Shown one piece after another: positions 1-6,445 of a DNA stretch of 16,007 nt. Under the pieces are notes generated by a model that worked only from the letters and a program-made list of their open reading frames with translations, searched no databases and had not been told where the DNA came from. Source of the stretch: Lachnospiraceae bacterium UBA4292 (lineage in GTDB: Bacteria > Bacillota > Clostridia > Lachnospirales > Lachnospiraceae). The stretch's first letter is position 1. Each line of letters begins with the position of its first letter. The DNA lies in assembly GCA_002395865.1 (NCBI GenBank), contig DGVE01000014.1, positions 1 through 16,007 of the forward strand, read 5' to 3'. The position numbers were made by a program, and so were the translations under genes.

Positions 1-64
1 AGGCCTCCGTCAGAAGAAAGATCGCCGCCACCCCAATTAATTTTGATTTCCTTGTTGCTTTCAA
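1..64 (-). CDS. 5' end of a probable secreted protein, cut by the window edge
   Basis: A TTG codon at 62-64 opens a frame that stays open to the edge and encodes MKATRKSKLIGVAAIFLLTE, a lysine/arginine-rich start followed by a hydrophobic run, as in a signal peptide or N-terminal membrane anchor. An AAAAGGA ribosome-binding-like run lies 3 bases upstream, which is a little close. An in-frame TGA lies about 15 bases above the TTG, so no earlier start is possible in this frame. Only 21 codons are visible and the mature part is missing, so no function can be given. It follows the lipoprotein gene at 174-662 in the same direction, about 110 bases downstream. Chance is a real alternative because the stretch is short. 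Confidence 0.4.
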   Translation of the reverse strand, partial: MKATRKSKLIGVAAIFLLTEA

Positions 65-152
65 GAGTCCTTTTTCTATTCACTTTTTAGATGAAACGTG
101 AAGAACAAGGAAGATGTTGAAATACATAGCTTTTAGTCGCGGTCACCGTATT

Positions 153-185
153 GCGGTGAATAATTCAGGCTAATTATTCATCCGC
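153..185 (-). terminator. Hairpin at the end of the small lipoprotein gene, possible weak terminator
   Basis: GCGG-TGAATAATT (153-165) pairs with AATTATTCATCCGC (172-185) around a 6-base loop; the only defect is one bulged base. The arm at 172-185 contains the last codons and TAA stop of the lipoprotein gene. No T run follows on the minus strand, so it is not a classic intrinsic terminator; it could instead stabilise the 3' end. A second stem, TCACCG (143-148) with CGGTGA (154-159), would compete for the same bases. Confidence 0.35.
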
Positions 186-662
186 ACCCCACCGTTGCAA
201 AAGCATCCACGGATAGTCAGAAATATGTATTCTGTGAACAAATATCACGTCAGACTCACTCAAATAGAATACTTCATCCCCCTCATCCATAAAAGCGCCC
301 TCACCATCATTCCTCGGCAGACTGGTGACCAGCTTCACCACCCCAAGGCATTCTGCATTTTCAATTTCGTCCGGTTGATTCATAAAACAGGCTTCCGTTT
401 GCTCTCCAAGTATCTTATACATTTTTCCATTATGCATATAAATGCACTTCTGTTCTGAAAAAGGCGCAATTGTTCCGTTCACCTTTCCGGTAGGTGTCAA
501 CGAGTTGTTGCGGCTTATCGTATAGGTGTATGTTGATGGATCCTCTTTTCTGTCACAGCCGGCAAAAGATATAAGGCACAATATCATAATAATTGTAACA
601 CAATATCTGTTTTTTGAATGACAACACTTTTTCAAGCGATAATAATCCCAGCGCATAAACAT
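174..662 (-). CDS. Small lipoprotein, function unknown
   Basis: This encodes about 162 residues. A basic N-terminus (RLKK, HSKNR) precedes a hydrophobic run that ends in ISFAGC, a lipoprotein signal-peptidase-II type site with the lipid-carrying Cys at residue 36; Phe at -3 is unusual but tolerable. The mature part is acidic and short, with NGKMYKILGE and DEGDEVFYL segments that look like beta-hairpins of a compact extracellular domain. No enzyme motif is visible. I chose ATG at 660-662; ATG at 654-656 is equally possible, since a GGGGG run at 667-671 lies 4 or 10 bases upstream respectively. An upstream TTG at 708-710 would also give an open frame but lacks any ribosome-binding site. The gene stands alone: the remnant upstream is not intact, and a repeat-bearing region precedes it. 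Lipoprotein assignment is fairly sure; function is unknown. Confidence 0.72.
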   Translation of the reverse strand: MFMRWDYYRLKKCCHSKNRYCVTIIMILCLISFAGCDRKEDPSTYTYTISRNNSLTPTGKVNGTIAPFSEQKCIYMHNGKMYKILGEQTEACFMNQPDEIENAECLGVVKLVTSLPRNDGEGAFMDEGDEVFYLSESDVIFVHRIHISDYPWMLLQRWGADE

Positions 663-704
663 GATTCCCCCAAAAGTCGAATATATATCCAAGGTGTGAC
701 GATA

Positions 705-776
705 CTTCAAATATACGTAAATACCAATTTAAATTACCTCAACAAATCTTCAAAATCAACTTCAAAATCACTTCAA
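705..776 (-). promoter_or_regulatory. CTTCAA direct repeats upstream of the small lipoprotein gene
   Basis: CTTCAAAATCA occurs at 748-758 and again at 760-770, followed directly by CTTCAA at 771-776; a further CTTCAA lies at 705-710. On the coding strand these read TTGAAG / TTTTGAAG. The three clustered copies are spaced 12 and 11 bases apart, about one helical turn, which is the layout of direct-repeat operators bound by OmpR/PhoB-type response regulators. They lie about 85-115 bases upstream of the start at 662. The region is AT-rich and could hold the promoter, with TTGAGG (coding strand) just downstream as a possible -35 element. Function is inferred from spacing alone. Confidence 0.3.
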
Positions 777-813
777 GTTCGCTTCTATTTTTCATCAAAG
801 CCTTATCGGAGGA

Positions 814-1054
814 TCAGTTATACCTCCTCAAAACCTCCAGCCCCAGAAGCAGTGCCTTCTCGTGCGAGCCGGTCTCGAAATCCCTGGCATCGTACTCTCT
901 GACATTCGCAAGCGAATCCGCGGTAAATAAAAACTGCCCGAACTTAGCGCGCCTCTTCCTGCAGCCTCCCGCCCTCCCAGTCATGGTCCGGCGCTATGAC
1001 CTCCCGCGAGGACATGTCGTATTCTAAAATTGGGATCTCGTTCTTTGTAATCAA
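814..1054 (-). pseudogene. Nucleoside phosphorylase remnant, internally deleted
   Basis: Two coding fragments in different frames abut here. The first, from TTG at 1052-1054 to a TAA at 944-946, reads MITKNEIPILEYDMSSREVI and continues APDHDWEGGRLQEEAR; it matches the N-terminus typical of clostridial phosphorylases of the PNP/UDP superfamily. The second, 943-945 down to TGA at 814-816, begins KFGQFLFTADSLANVREYDA and continues RDF...LEVLRRYN, matching the C-terminus of the same family (FLFTADSLA..., then Y-D-x-R). A complete member is about 240-260 residues; only about 80 remain, and the substrate and phosphate-binding middle is missing. The intact enzyme would split nucleosides with phosphate to give base plus ribose-1-phosphate. 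The remnant starts 8 bases after the stop of the lipoprotein gene at 1062. Family identity is from remembered family sequence patterns, not a search. Confidence 0.68.
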
Positions 1055-1061
1055 TCCGGGA

Positions 1062-1568
1062 TTATATATCATCCGGCAGATCGAATTCTGTTGAAAATAG
1101 ATGTCCACTAAGCATTCTGGTCAGTCTATAGTGCCCCGCTTTAAGCTTTATGTTATCCGGAATCATATTTATGACAGACCAGCTACCATAATCCTTGCTT
1201 TCATTTTTCATGTAGTAGCCTAATTCTCCTACCCCTACAGATACTTCCGGATATATTATCTTTTTCGTTTTACCATCTTCTATTAGCTCCAGTCTAAAAA
1301 AATTTTCATTCATAGCAAATCCCTTGTTGTCACGATCTATTATGAATACCTCAATTCCTTTAGTATTGCGCTCCACAAAATACATCTCTATATTCCAGGT
1401 ATCTCTTTTTTCAACGCCAAGCCACTCGACAACAAAAGCCTCATCGTCCAGCCCGTCTATAAATTCTTCCTCGTACGATGTATCATTGATCTGATTTGAT
1501 CTGCAGCCGCACAACAGGATACTTGCAAAAAGGATAAGTATTGTTTTTTTGAAAGTGGTTGTATTCAT
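1062..1568 (-). CDS. Ig-like lipoprotein, paralog of its upstream neighbour
   Basis: This is a 168-residue lipoprotein: a short basic N-terminus (TTFKK), a hydrophobic run, then LLCGC with the lipid-carrying Cys at 22. The mature part carries WNIEMYF, a DRDNKGFAMNENFFRLEL segment (about 79-96) and a C-terminal GHYRLTRMLSG. The layout of an 'F-x-L-E' strand plus a late 'G-x-Y-R' strand is that of the Ig-like domains common in small Firmicutes lipoproteins (Big_14-like; weak assignment). It is clearly related to the next gene upstream (WNIELLF, DHDNQGFAMNDSYFILEA, GLYRMTKIISG), so the pair arose by tandem duplication. The ATG overlaps the stop of that gene by 4 bases (ATGA), and GGGGAATGG upstream serves as ribosome-binding site, so the two are translationally coupled. 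It ends the sigma-factor operon; no terminator is obvious after it. The ligand is unknown. Confidence 0.8.
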   Translation of the reverse strand: MNTTTFKKTILILFASILLCGCRSNQINDTSYEEEFIDGLDDEAFVVEWLGVEKRDTWNIEMYFVERNTKGIEVFIIDRDNKGFAMNENFFRLELIEDGKTKKIIYPEVSVGVGELGYYMKNESKDYGSWSVINMIPDNIKLKAGHYRLTRMLSGHLFSTEFDLPDDI

Positions 1569-2140
1569 GTTCCATTCCCCGCTTTCCCTATGCGAAATAC
1601 AGCGTACATAGGTCGTCCACTTATTATTTTAGTCATCCTGTATAAACCGTCTCCCAAAACACCTTTCCGTAGATACTTTTCTATTTCACCCCCAAAAATA
1701 GGGTTTCCTTCCAGTTGTAAAACACTTTTTATTGCAAATGCATCACTGTGGGGTGCGTAGTATGTCAGGTTGTTGTATGAATCGACTTCATCAGATGCAA
1801 AAATTACCTTCCACTGATCTTCTTCCATTGCTTCCAGTATGAAGTAGGAATCATTCATTGCGAAGCCCTGATTATCATGATCAATTATTACTATAGAGAG
1901 TTCCTTGTTTTTTTGAGAGTAGAACAGCAATTCTATATTCCACGAAGTCCGTTCACTCATACCCGGAGCACGTATGTATATATCCTCAGGCAATTCAGCT
2001 TCGGATTTGTATGTTACGTTATTAGAAGATGGATAATATACATGACAGGGTACATATTCCTTTGCTCTATCATCATGGTTGCAGCCAAAAAGCACGAGCA
2101 TAACAAATATAAGTGGAAGTACTTTTTTTAATAAACCCAT
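1565..2140 (-). CDS. Ig-like lipoprotein
   Basis: Starting at ATG 2138-2140 it encodes 191 residues: MGLLKKVLPLIFVMLVLFGC is a complete lipoprotein signal with the lipid-carrying Cys at 20. An ATG at 2185 lies 15 codons further upstream in frame, but the internal start has an AGGTGGGG ribosome-binding site at 2149-2156 with 8-base spacing and puts the signal peptide at the N-terminus, so I prefer it. The mature domain shares the SWNIELLF, DHDNQGFAMNDSYFILEA and GLYRMTKIISGRP blocks with the downstream paralog. This one is longer by a loop after the DNQGFAMN block that includes YAPHSDAFAIK. It lies 78 bases after the anti-sigma gene with no visible terminator between, so it is probably co-transcribed with the sigma/anti-sigma pair and could be an output or sensor for it. 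A role is inferred only from that context. Confidence 0.8.
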   Translation of the reverse strand: MGLLKKVLPLIFVMLVLFGCNHDDRAKEYVPCHVYYPSSNNVTYKSEAELPEDIYIRAPGMSERTSWNIELLFYSQKNKELSIVIIDHDNQGFAMNDSYFILEAMEEDQWKVIFASDEVDSYNNLTYYAPHSDAFAIKSVLQLEGNPIFGGEIEKYLRKGVLGDGLYRMTKIISGRPMYAVFRIGKAGNGT

Positions 2141-2148
2141 AAATTTAT

Positions 2149-2156
2149 CCCCACCT
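2149..2156 (-). promoter_or_regulatory. Ribosome-binding site fixing the start of the 2140 lipoprotein
   Basis: AGGTGGGG on the coding strand, 8 bases before ATG 2138-2140. It supports the internal start over the ATG at 2183-2185 and places the signal peptide at the very N-terminus. Confidence 0.65.
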
Positions 2157-2218
2157 TTGAGCTGATGCTTCTCTAGCAGCGACAATCAAGCCAAATAAGT
2201 AAATTTAAGTTCCCAATC

Positions 2219-3313
2219 CTACCTTCCCAGCCTGTATACGCCTCTCAATCCTGCATCCAGATAGATCTCGGTTGAGCCGATATAAAGCTTGGTTCCGCCT
2301 GTTATCTCAATGACGGCATGCTCACCGGACAGGAAGTTCACCAGCTCCGGCTCCATGAACATAAAATCGACGAACTCGAAACCATAGTAATTGTCGATGT
2401 CATAGTTGTCTGCGTATGCGTATACCGGTTCCTTCACGTCAAAGCTTACGAAATCGTCTCCTTCAACATTGAAATAAAAGCCATCCTCTGAAAAAGTCAC
2501 GGTTAATGCAGCGGCATCCTTATCTGTTATAAGGAAGCTCGACTGAAGCGGAACGTGGACCAGTTCATTTGCGGTATAGGTTCCGAAATAGTCCGATATG
2601 TTACCGGATACCATGCTGTCGGTATTCTTCTGTGCCAATATAACTCGATATCTGCACGCGCCTGAACCTATGGAGGACAGATTACCCGCCTTCATGACAC
2701 AGCGTATCACGTTATCGTTCTGCTTTGTGACATCCTCCGCGCCTATGGATCTGAGCCATCCCATCTCCTCTCTGAGCATGTCATCATTTACTTTTCTAAT
2801 CTTTCCGAGCAGATCCTGCCAGATCCGGGCTCTTTCTGCTGTTGAAATATCCTCTGTCACTTCGAGGTACTCTTCAGTCAGCTTTTCAACTGTTTTTCCG
2901 TCAAAAAGCTGTCCGTAAATATCCGCATAAGCCTCTCTCATATCATATATCACTATCATGACGCACAGCCTGTCATCTGCTGCATACGCAGAAAGATCAG
3001 ACGCAAACTCCACTTTATCCTTCGGCTCCCCCTTTATAAGGCTCTGATAATCTGTCTGAGCGGCATATACGATATCTGCCGGCTTATTTAAGATCATAAT
3101 AAATGCCGCCAATACGGCAACCGATACGGCCGCAGCAGCGACCCATCGAAATCCTCTGCGCCTTCCGGTCCGTGAGCTGACAGTTTCCGTCCCATCGTTC
3201 ATTTGTGCTTTGTTTCTTATGTTATCCAGTATTCTGTCCTCATCGGACTTGTCAAATTTAATAGACTCCATGGCATTATTTACGGTTTTTTTAATATTGT
3301 TATCGTTATACAT
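2219..3313 (-). CDS. Membrane anti-sigma factor (DUF4179-like)
   Basis: This 364-residue protein has a cytoplasmic N-terminal part of about 50 residues containing SDEDRILDNIRNKA (23-36), the short helical motif seen in anti-sigma factors of this type. A basic patch (RRRGFR, 51-56) and one membrane segment (about 57-75) follow, then a large extracellular part of about 285 residues. No zinc-binding HxxxCxxC is present, so it is not a ZAS-type anti-sigma factor. Its job is presumably to hold the ECF sigma factor encoded just upstream (gap 40 bases) until an outside signal is sensed. ATG at 3311-3313 is preceded by AAAGGAGGAAACTAT, a near-perfect ribosome-binding site. The extracellular part contains no protease or carbohydrate motif I recognise. 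Role is inferred from topology and pairing; DUF4179 membership is likely but unverified. Confidence 0.8.
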   Translation of the reverse strand: MYNDNNIKKTVNNAMESIKFDKSDEDRILDNIRNKAQMNDGTETVSSRTGRRRGFRWVAAAAVSVAVLAAFIMILNKPADIVYAAQTDYQSLIKGEPKDKVEFASDLSAYAADDRLCVMIVIYDMREAYADIYGQLFDGKTVEKLTEEYLEVTEDISTAERARIWQDLLGKIRKVNDDMLREEMGWLRSIGAEDVTKQNDNVIRCVMKAGNLSSIGSGACRYRVILAQKNTDSMVSGNISDYFGTYTANELVHVPLQSSFLITDKDAAALTVTFSEDGFYFNVEGDDFVSFDVKEPVYAYADNYDIDNYYGFEFVDFMFMEPELVNFLSGEHAVIEITGGTKLYIGSTEIYLDAGLRGVYRLGR

Positions 3314-3353
3314 ATAGTTTCCTCCTTTTCTCAGGGCACGCCCTGCCGGCAGT

Positions 3354-3854
3354 TCAGTTCACATCATCTGAAGAATTCACGGTCAGTAACTTCCTCAGCA
3401 TGTTTTTCGCTCTCATCAGACGCCACCTCACGGTTGCGGCCGGTTTTTTTATCATTCCGGCTATTTCATCCGTTTTATAACCCATATAATAGTGCATCAG
3501 TATAACTGTCTTATACTTTTCCGGAAGTTTCAGAATCACATCAAGAGTATCATCATATACACTGTCGGTGCGGGCAATGTTCTCATCCGCCTCCTCAAAC
3601 AGCCTCACCTTATTGTACTCCCAGCTCTTCAGGCGATTCTTACACATATTTGCGGCTGCGATCGTCAGCCACTTCCTCTCATGGTTCTCATCATTGAACC
3701 TGATTCCTTCAGACAACACCTTAACGAACAGATCCTCTGTAATATCCTCTGCTTCCTCTTTGCTGCTCATATAAGAAAAACACAACCGATATACATATTT
3801 ACAGTTTCTTCTGTAGAAAGCTTCAAAATCCGCGGTATTTGAAGTTTCTGCCAT
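3354..3854 (-). CDS. ECF-family RNA polymerase sigma factor
   Basis: This 166-residue protein has the two-domain layout of extracytoplasmic-function sigma factors. Region 2 spans about 10-77, with YVYRLCFSYM, the EEAEDITEDLFVKVL helix (33-47) that corresponds to the core-binding and -10 contacting part, and RKWLTIAAANMCKNRLKSW. Region 4 spans about 104-157, with LPEKYKTVILMHYYMGYKTDE and a helix-turn-helix IAGMIKKPAATVRWRLMRAK that would read the -35 element. It directs RNA polymerase to a small regulon after release from the anti-sigma factor encoded next. ATG 3852-3854 follows AGGAGGTGATGAGGAG, which contains a full consensus ribosome-binding site. It starts the second operon, 68 bases after the terminator of the SpoIIE operon. 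Its promoter is not clear from sequence. Family assignment is firm; the signal is unknown. Confidence 0.93.
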   Translation of the reverse strand: MAETSNTADFEAFYRRNCKYVYRLCFSYMSSKEEAEDITEDLFVKVLSEGIRFNDENHERKWLTIAAANMCKNRLKSWEYNKVRLFEEADENIARTDSVYDDTLDVILKLPEKYKTVILMHYYMGYKTDEIAGMIKKPAATVRWRLMRAKNMLRKLLTVNSSDDVN

Positions 3855-3911
3855 CTCCTCATCACCTCCTGCCTATATAACAATCGAACGACAGATTTTG
3901 TTTGATTTTTT

Positions 3912-3949
3912 TTAAAAAAAAGCCCTCCGGTGCCGAAGCTTCCGGAGGG
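3912..3949 (-). terminator. Intrinsic terminator of the SpoIIE / VirD4 operon
   Basis: On the minus strand CCCTCCGG (from 3949) pairs with CCGGAGGG (to 3923). Inside the loop a GC-TTCG-GC mini-stem gives a UUCG tetraloop. An uninterrupted run of eight T residues follows. It lies 9 bases after the stop codon of the phosphatase gene at 3959, so it closes that operon and separates it from the sigma-factor operon. Confidence 0.92.
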
Positions 3950-3958
3950 TATAATAAT

Positions 3959-5698
3959 CTACTTCATCTTTACTGCCAGCATCGTAATATCATCGAACTG
4001 GGCGGCGCCGTCGACGAAGCGGTCGACGCGGCCCTTCACGCAGTCTATGACCTCGGCGGGTTCAGCGCTTCCGATCACCTTCAGCGACTCGAGGAGGCGC
4101 TCAGTGCCGAACTGTTCGCGGTCTGACTTCATCGCCTCGGTGACTCCGTCCGTGTACTGGAAGATCACGTCACCGTGGCCGAGCACCAGCTCGCTGTTCT
4201 TAAATGCAGGCTCCTCGTCGAGCTCCAGCAGCTCGGGGTCGAAGGCCGCGAGAGCTACTCCGTTGCGCTTATCCACAAACTTCCACTCGCCCCCGCGGCA
4301 GATCATGGGCTTTTCATGTCCCGCGTCCGCGTACACGAGCCTGCCGGTGGATATCTGAAGTATGCCCAGCCATACAGTCACGAACATGCCCTCACGGTTG
4401 TTCTCGCACAGCTGCGCATTTACACGGAAGAGCACCGCTGCGGGATCCATGCCCGAGAGGACCGCGTCCTTTAACATCGTCCTCGCGGTCATCATGAACA
4501 TGGCTGCCGGTACGCCCTTGCCGGACACATCCGCCATGACCATGGCCAGGTGATCGTTATCCGTCAGGAAGAAGTCGTAGAAGTCGCCGCCGACCTCCTT
4601 CGCCGGCCTCATGAACGCGTATACATCGAAATCGTTCCTGTCAGGGAATGCGGGAAACTTGTTCGGAAGCATGCTCGTCTGGATGTTCGTGGCGATGGAA
4701 AGCTCCGTTCCTATCCTCTCCTTCTCCGCCGTAACGGAGGTCAGGTTCTCCACATAGTCGGCTATATCGCTCTCCATATCCGCCATGATGAGGCTCAGAT
4801 TCTCGATCTCATCACCCGTGTGGATGTTCAGTCTGGAGAAATGATTGCTTAAAACTATGCCCTTCTTTTTATCCGCCGCATAATCGAGGGCTGCGTCAGC
4901 GATCGAATTGATGGGCTGTACAAGGCGCTTCTTTATATACTTATTAAGCAAGTATCCGAAAATAAGTGTGGCGATTATCAGCACCACAAAATAAAGCAGC
5001 GCAAACGTCTTCATGCCGTCGGCCACGTTTTCGAGTGTTATATCGCCGTAGACAAAGGCCACGATCTCACCCGAAGCATCCTTTATCGGGACGCCTGCGG
5101 TGCATATCCAACCATATTTCGCGTTGTTCTCTATGTAGTAGAGCCGGCCCTCGCCGTCCCAGTTCATGAACCTCTCGATCTCGCCCTCAGAGATATCCTC
5201 CCAGTCGCCCGTATACATACGGATCTCGGGGTCGAGCTCCGCATCGGCTATGTAGACGATCCTCTTCCTGTCTGTATCATACATGCCTATGTACAGATCA
5301 TCGATGTCATCGTTCACATCGAATTCCTTCAGGATACCGGCGAGCATGTCGTTGTTCCTGATCTTGCTCACATCGGAAAACAGCCGGTGATAATCCTCCG
5401 TACCAGTCCCCGCCAAATCCTTCTCGTCAAGACTGCGGTAGATGCTCATGGTCGTGGCTGCGGAAGTCATTATATCCGCGCCCGACTTTTCTATCACCAT
5501 GGCCATCGATCTCGTGGTGGCCGAGACCTGCGATATGTACTGATTCACCAGGACATAGGTATAAAGCCCGAGTCCGACAAGGAATGTCAAAAACCCGAGC
5601 AGAAGCGATCCGAGTACCGTTGCGTTAAATACTGTCGCGGGAAGGGAATAAAACCTCCTTTCCGCATCGCTCATATCCCTTACACTTTTTTCAGGCAT
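3959..5698 (-). CDS. Membrane HAMP-SpoIIE (PP2C-type) sensor phosphatase
   Basis: This 579-residue protein has a membrane segment at about 28-51, an extracellular part of about 180 residues (52-230; Cache-like by position and length, e.g. LYIGMYDTDRKRIVY and GWICTAGVPIKDASGEIVAF), a second membrane segment at 231-251, a HAMP linker (about 252-305), a coiled helix through TAEKERIGTELSIATNIQ, and a SpoIIE/PP2C domain (about 360-579). The metal-binding and catalytic motifs are all visible: VGGDFYDFF (369-377), ADVSGKGVPAAM (389-400), ADAGHEKPMI (457-466), YTDGVTEAM (515-523) and DDITMLAVK (569-577). Such RsbU/SpoIIE-type enzymes dephosphorylate the phospho-serine of a STAS antagonist, here most likely the protein encoded at 6140-6445. 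The start at 5698 lies 16 bases after the kinase gene with only a weak AAGGG site, so translational coupling is likely. The signal sensed outside is unknown. It is the last gene of the operon. Confidence 0.93.
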   Translation of the reverse strand: MPEKSVRDMSDAERRFYSLPATVFNATVLGSLLLGFLTFLVGLGLYTYVLVNQYISQVSATTRSMAMVIEKSGADIMTSAATTMSIYRSLDEKDLAGTGTEDYHRLFSDVSKIRNNDMLAGILKEFDVNDDIDDLYIGMYDTDRKRIVYIADAELDPEIRMYTGDWEDISEGEIERFMNWDGEGRLYYIENNAKYGWICTAGVPIKDASGEIVAFVYGDITLENVADGMKTFALLYFVVLIIATLIFGYLLNKYIKKRLVQPINSIADAALDYAADKKKGIVLSNHFSRLNIHTGDEIENLSLIMADMESDIADYVENLTSVTAEKERIGTELSIATNIQTSMLPNKFPAFPDRNDFDVYAFMRPAKEVGGDFYDFFLTDNDHLAMVMADVSGKGVPAAMFMMTARTMLKDAVLSGMDPAAVLFRVNAQLCENNREGMFVTVWLGILQISTGRLVYADAGHEKPMICRGGEWKFVDKRNGVALAAFDPELLELDEEPAFKNSELVLGHGDVIFQYTDGVTEAMKSDREQFGTERLLESLKVIGSAEPAEVIDCVKGRVDRFVDGAAQFDDITMLAVKMK

Positions 5699-5714
5699 AG
5701 CATATACCGGCCCT

Positions 5715-6122
5715 TCAAATTCTCTTGACCACTGTCAATATATTCTGTCCGTCACGGTAAGCGTAGCTCACCTCATCCATGGTTTTCTTCACGAGGAGTA
5801 TTCCGAGACCTCCCTCGCGCTCCAAGAGCGCTTCCTCGGATATATCCGCGTCCTCTTTTGCGAGAGGATCGAACGGCTTGCCCGTGTCATAAAAGCCTAT
5901 GGCAAAGTTTCTGTTTTCCTCGTTGTATTCACAGCAGATGGTGACATTTCCATCCTCGGGCTTATATGCGTAGTTTGCTATATTTACAAATATCTCCTCT
6001 ACGGCCAGTCTTATCTGGAACTTTGCTCTCTCGGTGCAGTCGGTCGCCTCAAGGCATTCCTCCACGAAACCGCAGGCTTCATCAAGTTTATCTATATCCG
6101 CAAGAACAGTAAGTGTCTTCAT
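5715..6122 (-). CDS. RsbW/SpoIIAB-like ATP-binding serine kinase
   Basis: This 135-residue HATPase_c_2 protein shows the Bergerat fold motifs: N box RLAVEEIFVNIANYAY (38-53, with Glu43 and Asn47/Asn50), G1 box YDTGKPFDP (78-86) and G2 box EGGLGILLVKK (103-113). Members phosphorylate a STAS antagonist on serine and, when free, bind a target, classically a sigma factor, to inhibit it. The genes before and after encode exactly the two partners expected, a STAS protein (gap 17 bases) and a SpoIIE phosphatase (gap 16 bases). ATG 6120-6122 follows an ACAGGAGATATTTT ribosome-binding site. No sigma-B or sigma-F like gene is nearby; the only sigma factor in the window belongs to a different operon with its own anti-sigma factor, so the target of this kinase is open. 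Confidence 0.92.
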   Translation of the reverse strand: MKTLTVLADIDKLDEACGFVEECLEATDCTERAKFQIRLAVEEIFVNIANYAYKPEDGNVTICCEYNEENRNFAIGFYDTGKPFDPLAKEDADISEEALLEREGGLGILLVKKTMDEVSYAYRDGQNILTVVKRI

Positions 6123-6139
6123 AAAATATCTCCTGTTGG

Positions 6140-6445
6140 TTACATGAATTTAAACAATCTGGTGAAGCCGGTTATCTCCAGCACTTCCATTACCGACTTG
6201 GTCACATTCTTCGCAGCAAGTATCCCGTGCTTTGCTCTCATGTCCATGAACGCGTGCTTAAAAGCCCTCAGACCCGCGCTTGAGACATATTCCAGCTTGC
6301 CCATGTCCAGAATCAAAGTGTCAAACTTCGAGACAAGGTCCACCAGAATCTTCTCAACATCGGCTGCGTTTCCCGCATCTATATATCCGATGAGCTGGAG
6401 CTCTCCCTCGCTCCCGCGCTTGATCAGGTTCATGTTCATTGTCAT
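6140..6445 (-). CDS. STAS-domain anti-sigma-factor antagonist (RsbV/SpoIIAA-like)
   Basis: This 101-residue protein is essentially a single STAS domain. The segment LILDMGKLEYVSSAGLRAFK (44-63) is the family's signature; by alignment with SpoIIAA the phospho-acceptor should be Ser56, the second serine of VSSAGL, with Ser55 in place of the usual Asp before it. When unphosphorylated it would bind the RsbW-like kinase and free the kinase's target; the SpoIIE phosphatase two genes downstream would restore it. The ATG overlaps the stop codon of the preceding gene by 4 bases (ATGA), with GGAAGGAAGC upstream, so the unknown 200-residue protein and the switch are translated together. Two further ATG codons (residues 3 and 5) could also serve as start. 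The variant Ser-Ser in place of Asp-Ser is common among STAS proteins outside the sigma-B group. Confidence 0.92.
   Translation of the reverse strand: MTMNMNLIKRGSEGELQLIGYIDAGNAADVEKILVDLVSKFDTLILDMGKLEYVSSAGLRAFKHAFMDMRAKHGILAAKNVTKSVMEVLEITGFTRLFKFM

Noticed and set aside
618..902. A plus-strand frame of 94 codons across the lipoprotein start and the phosphorylase remnant
   Set aside because: It spans two unrelated regions, has no ribosome-binding site, and its product is low-complexity; the minus strand explains the sequence.
3874..3882. TGTTATATA on the minus strand, like an extended -10 element for the sigma-factor gene
   Set aside because: Transcription from it would begin inside the ribosome-binding site at 3863-3870, and no -35 element is visible at the right distance.
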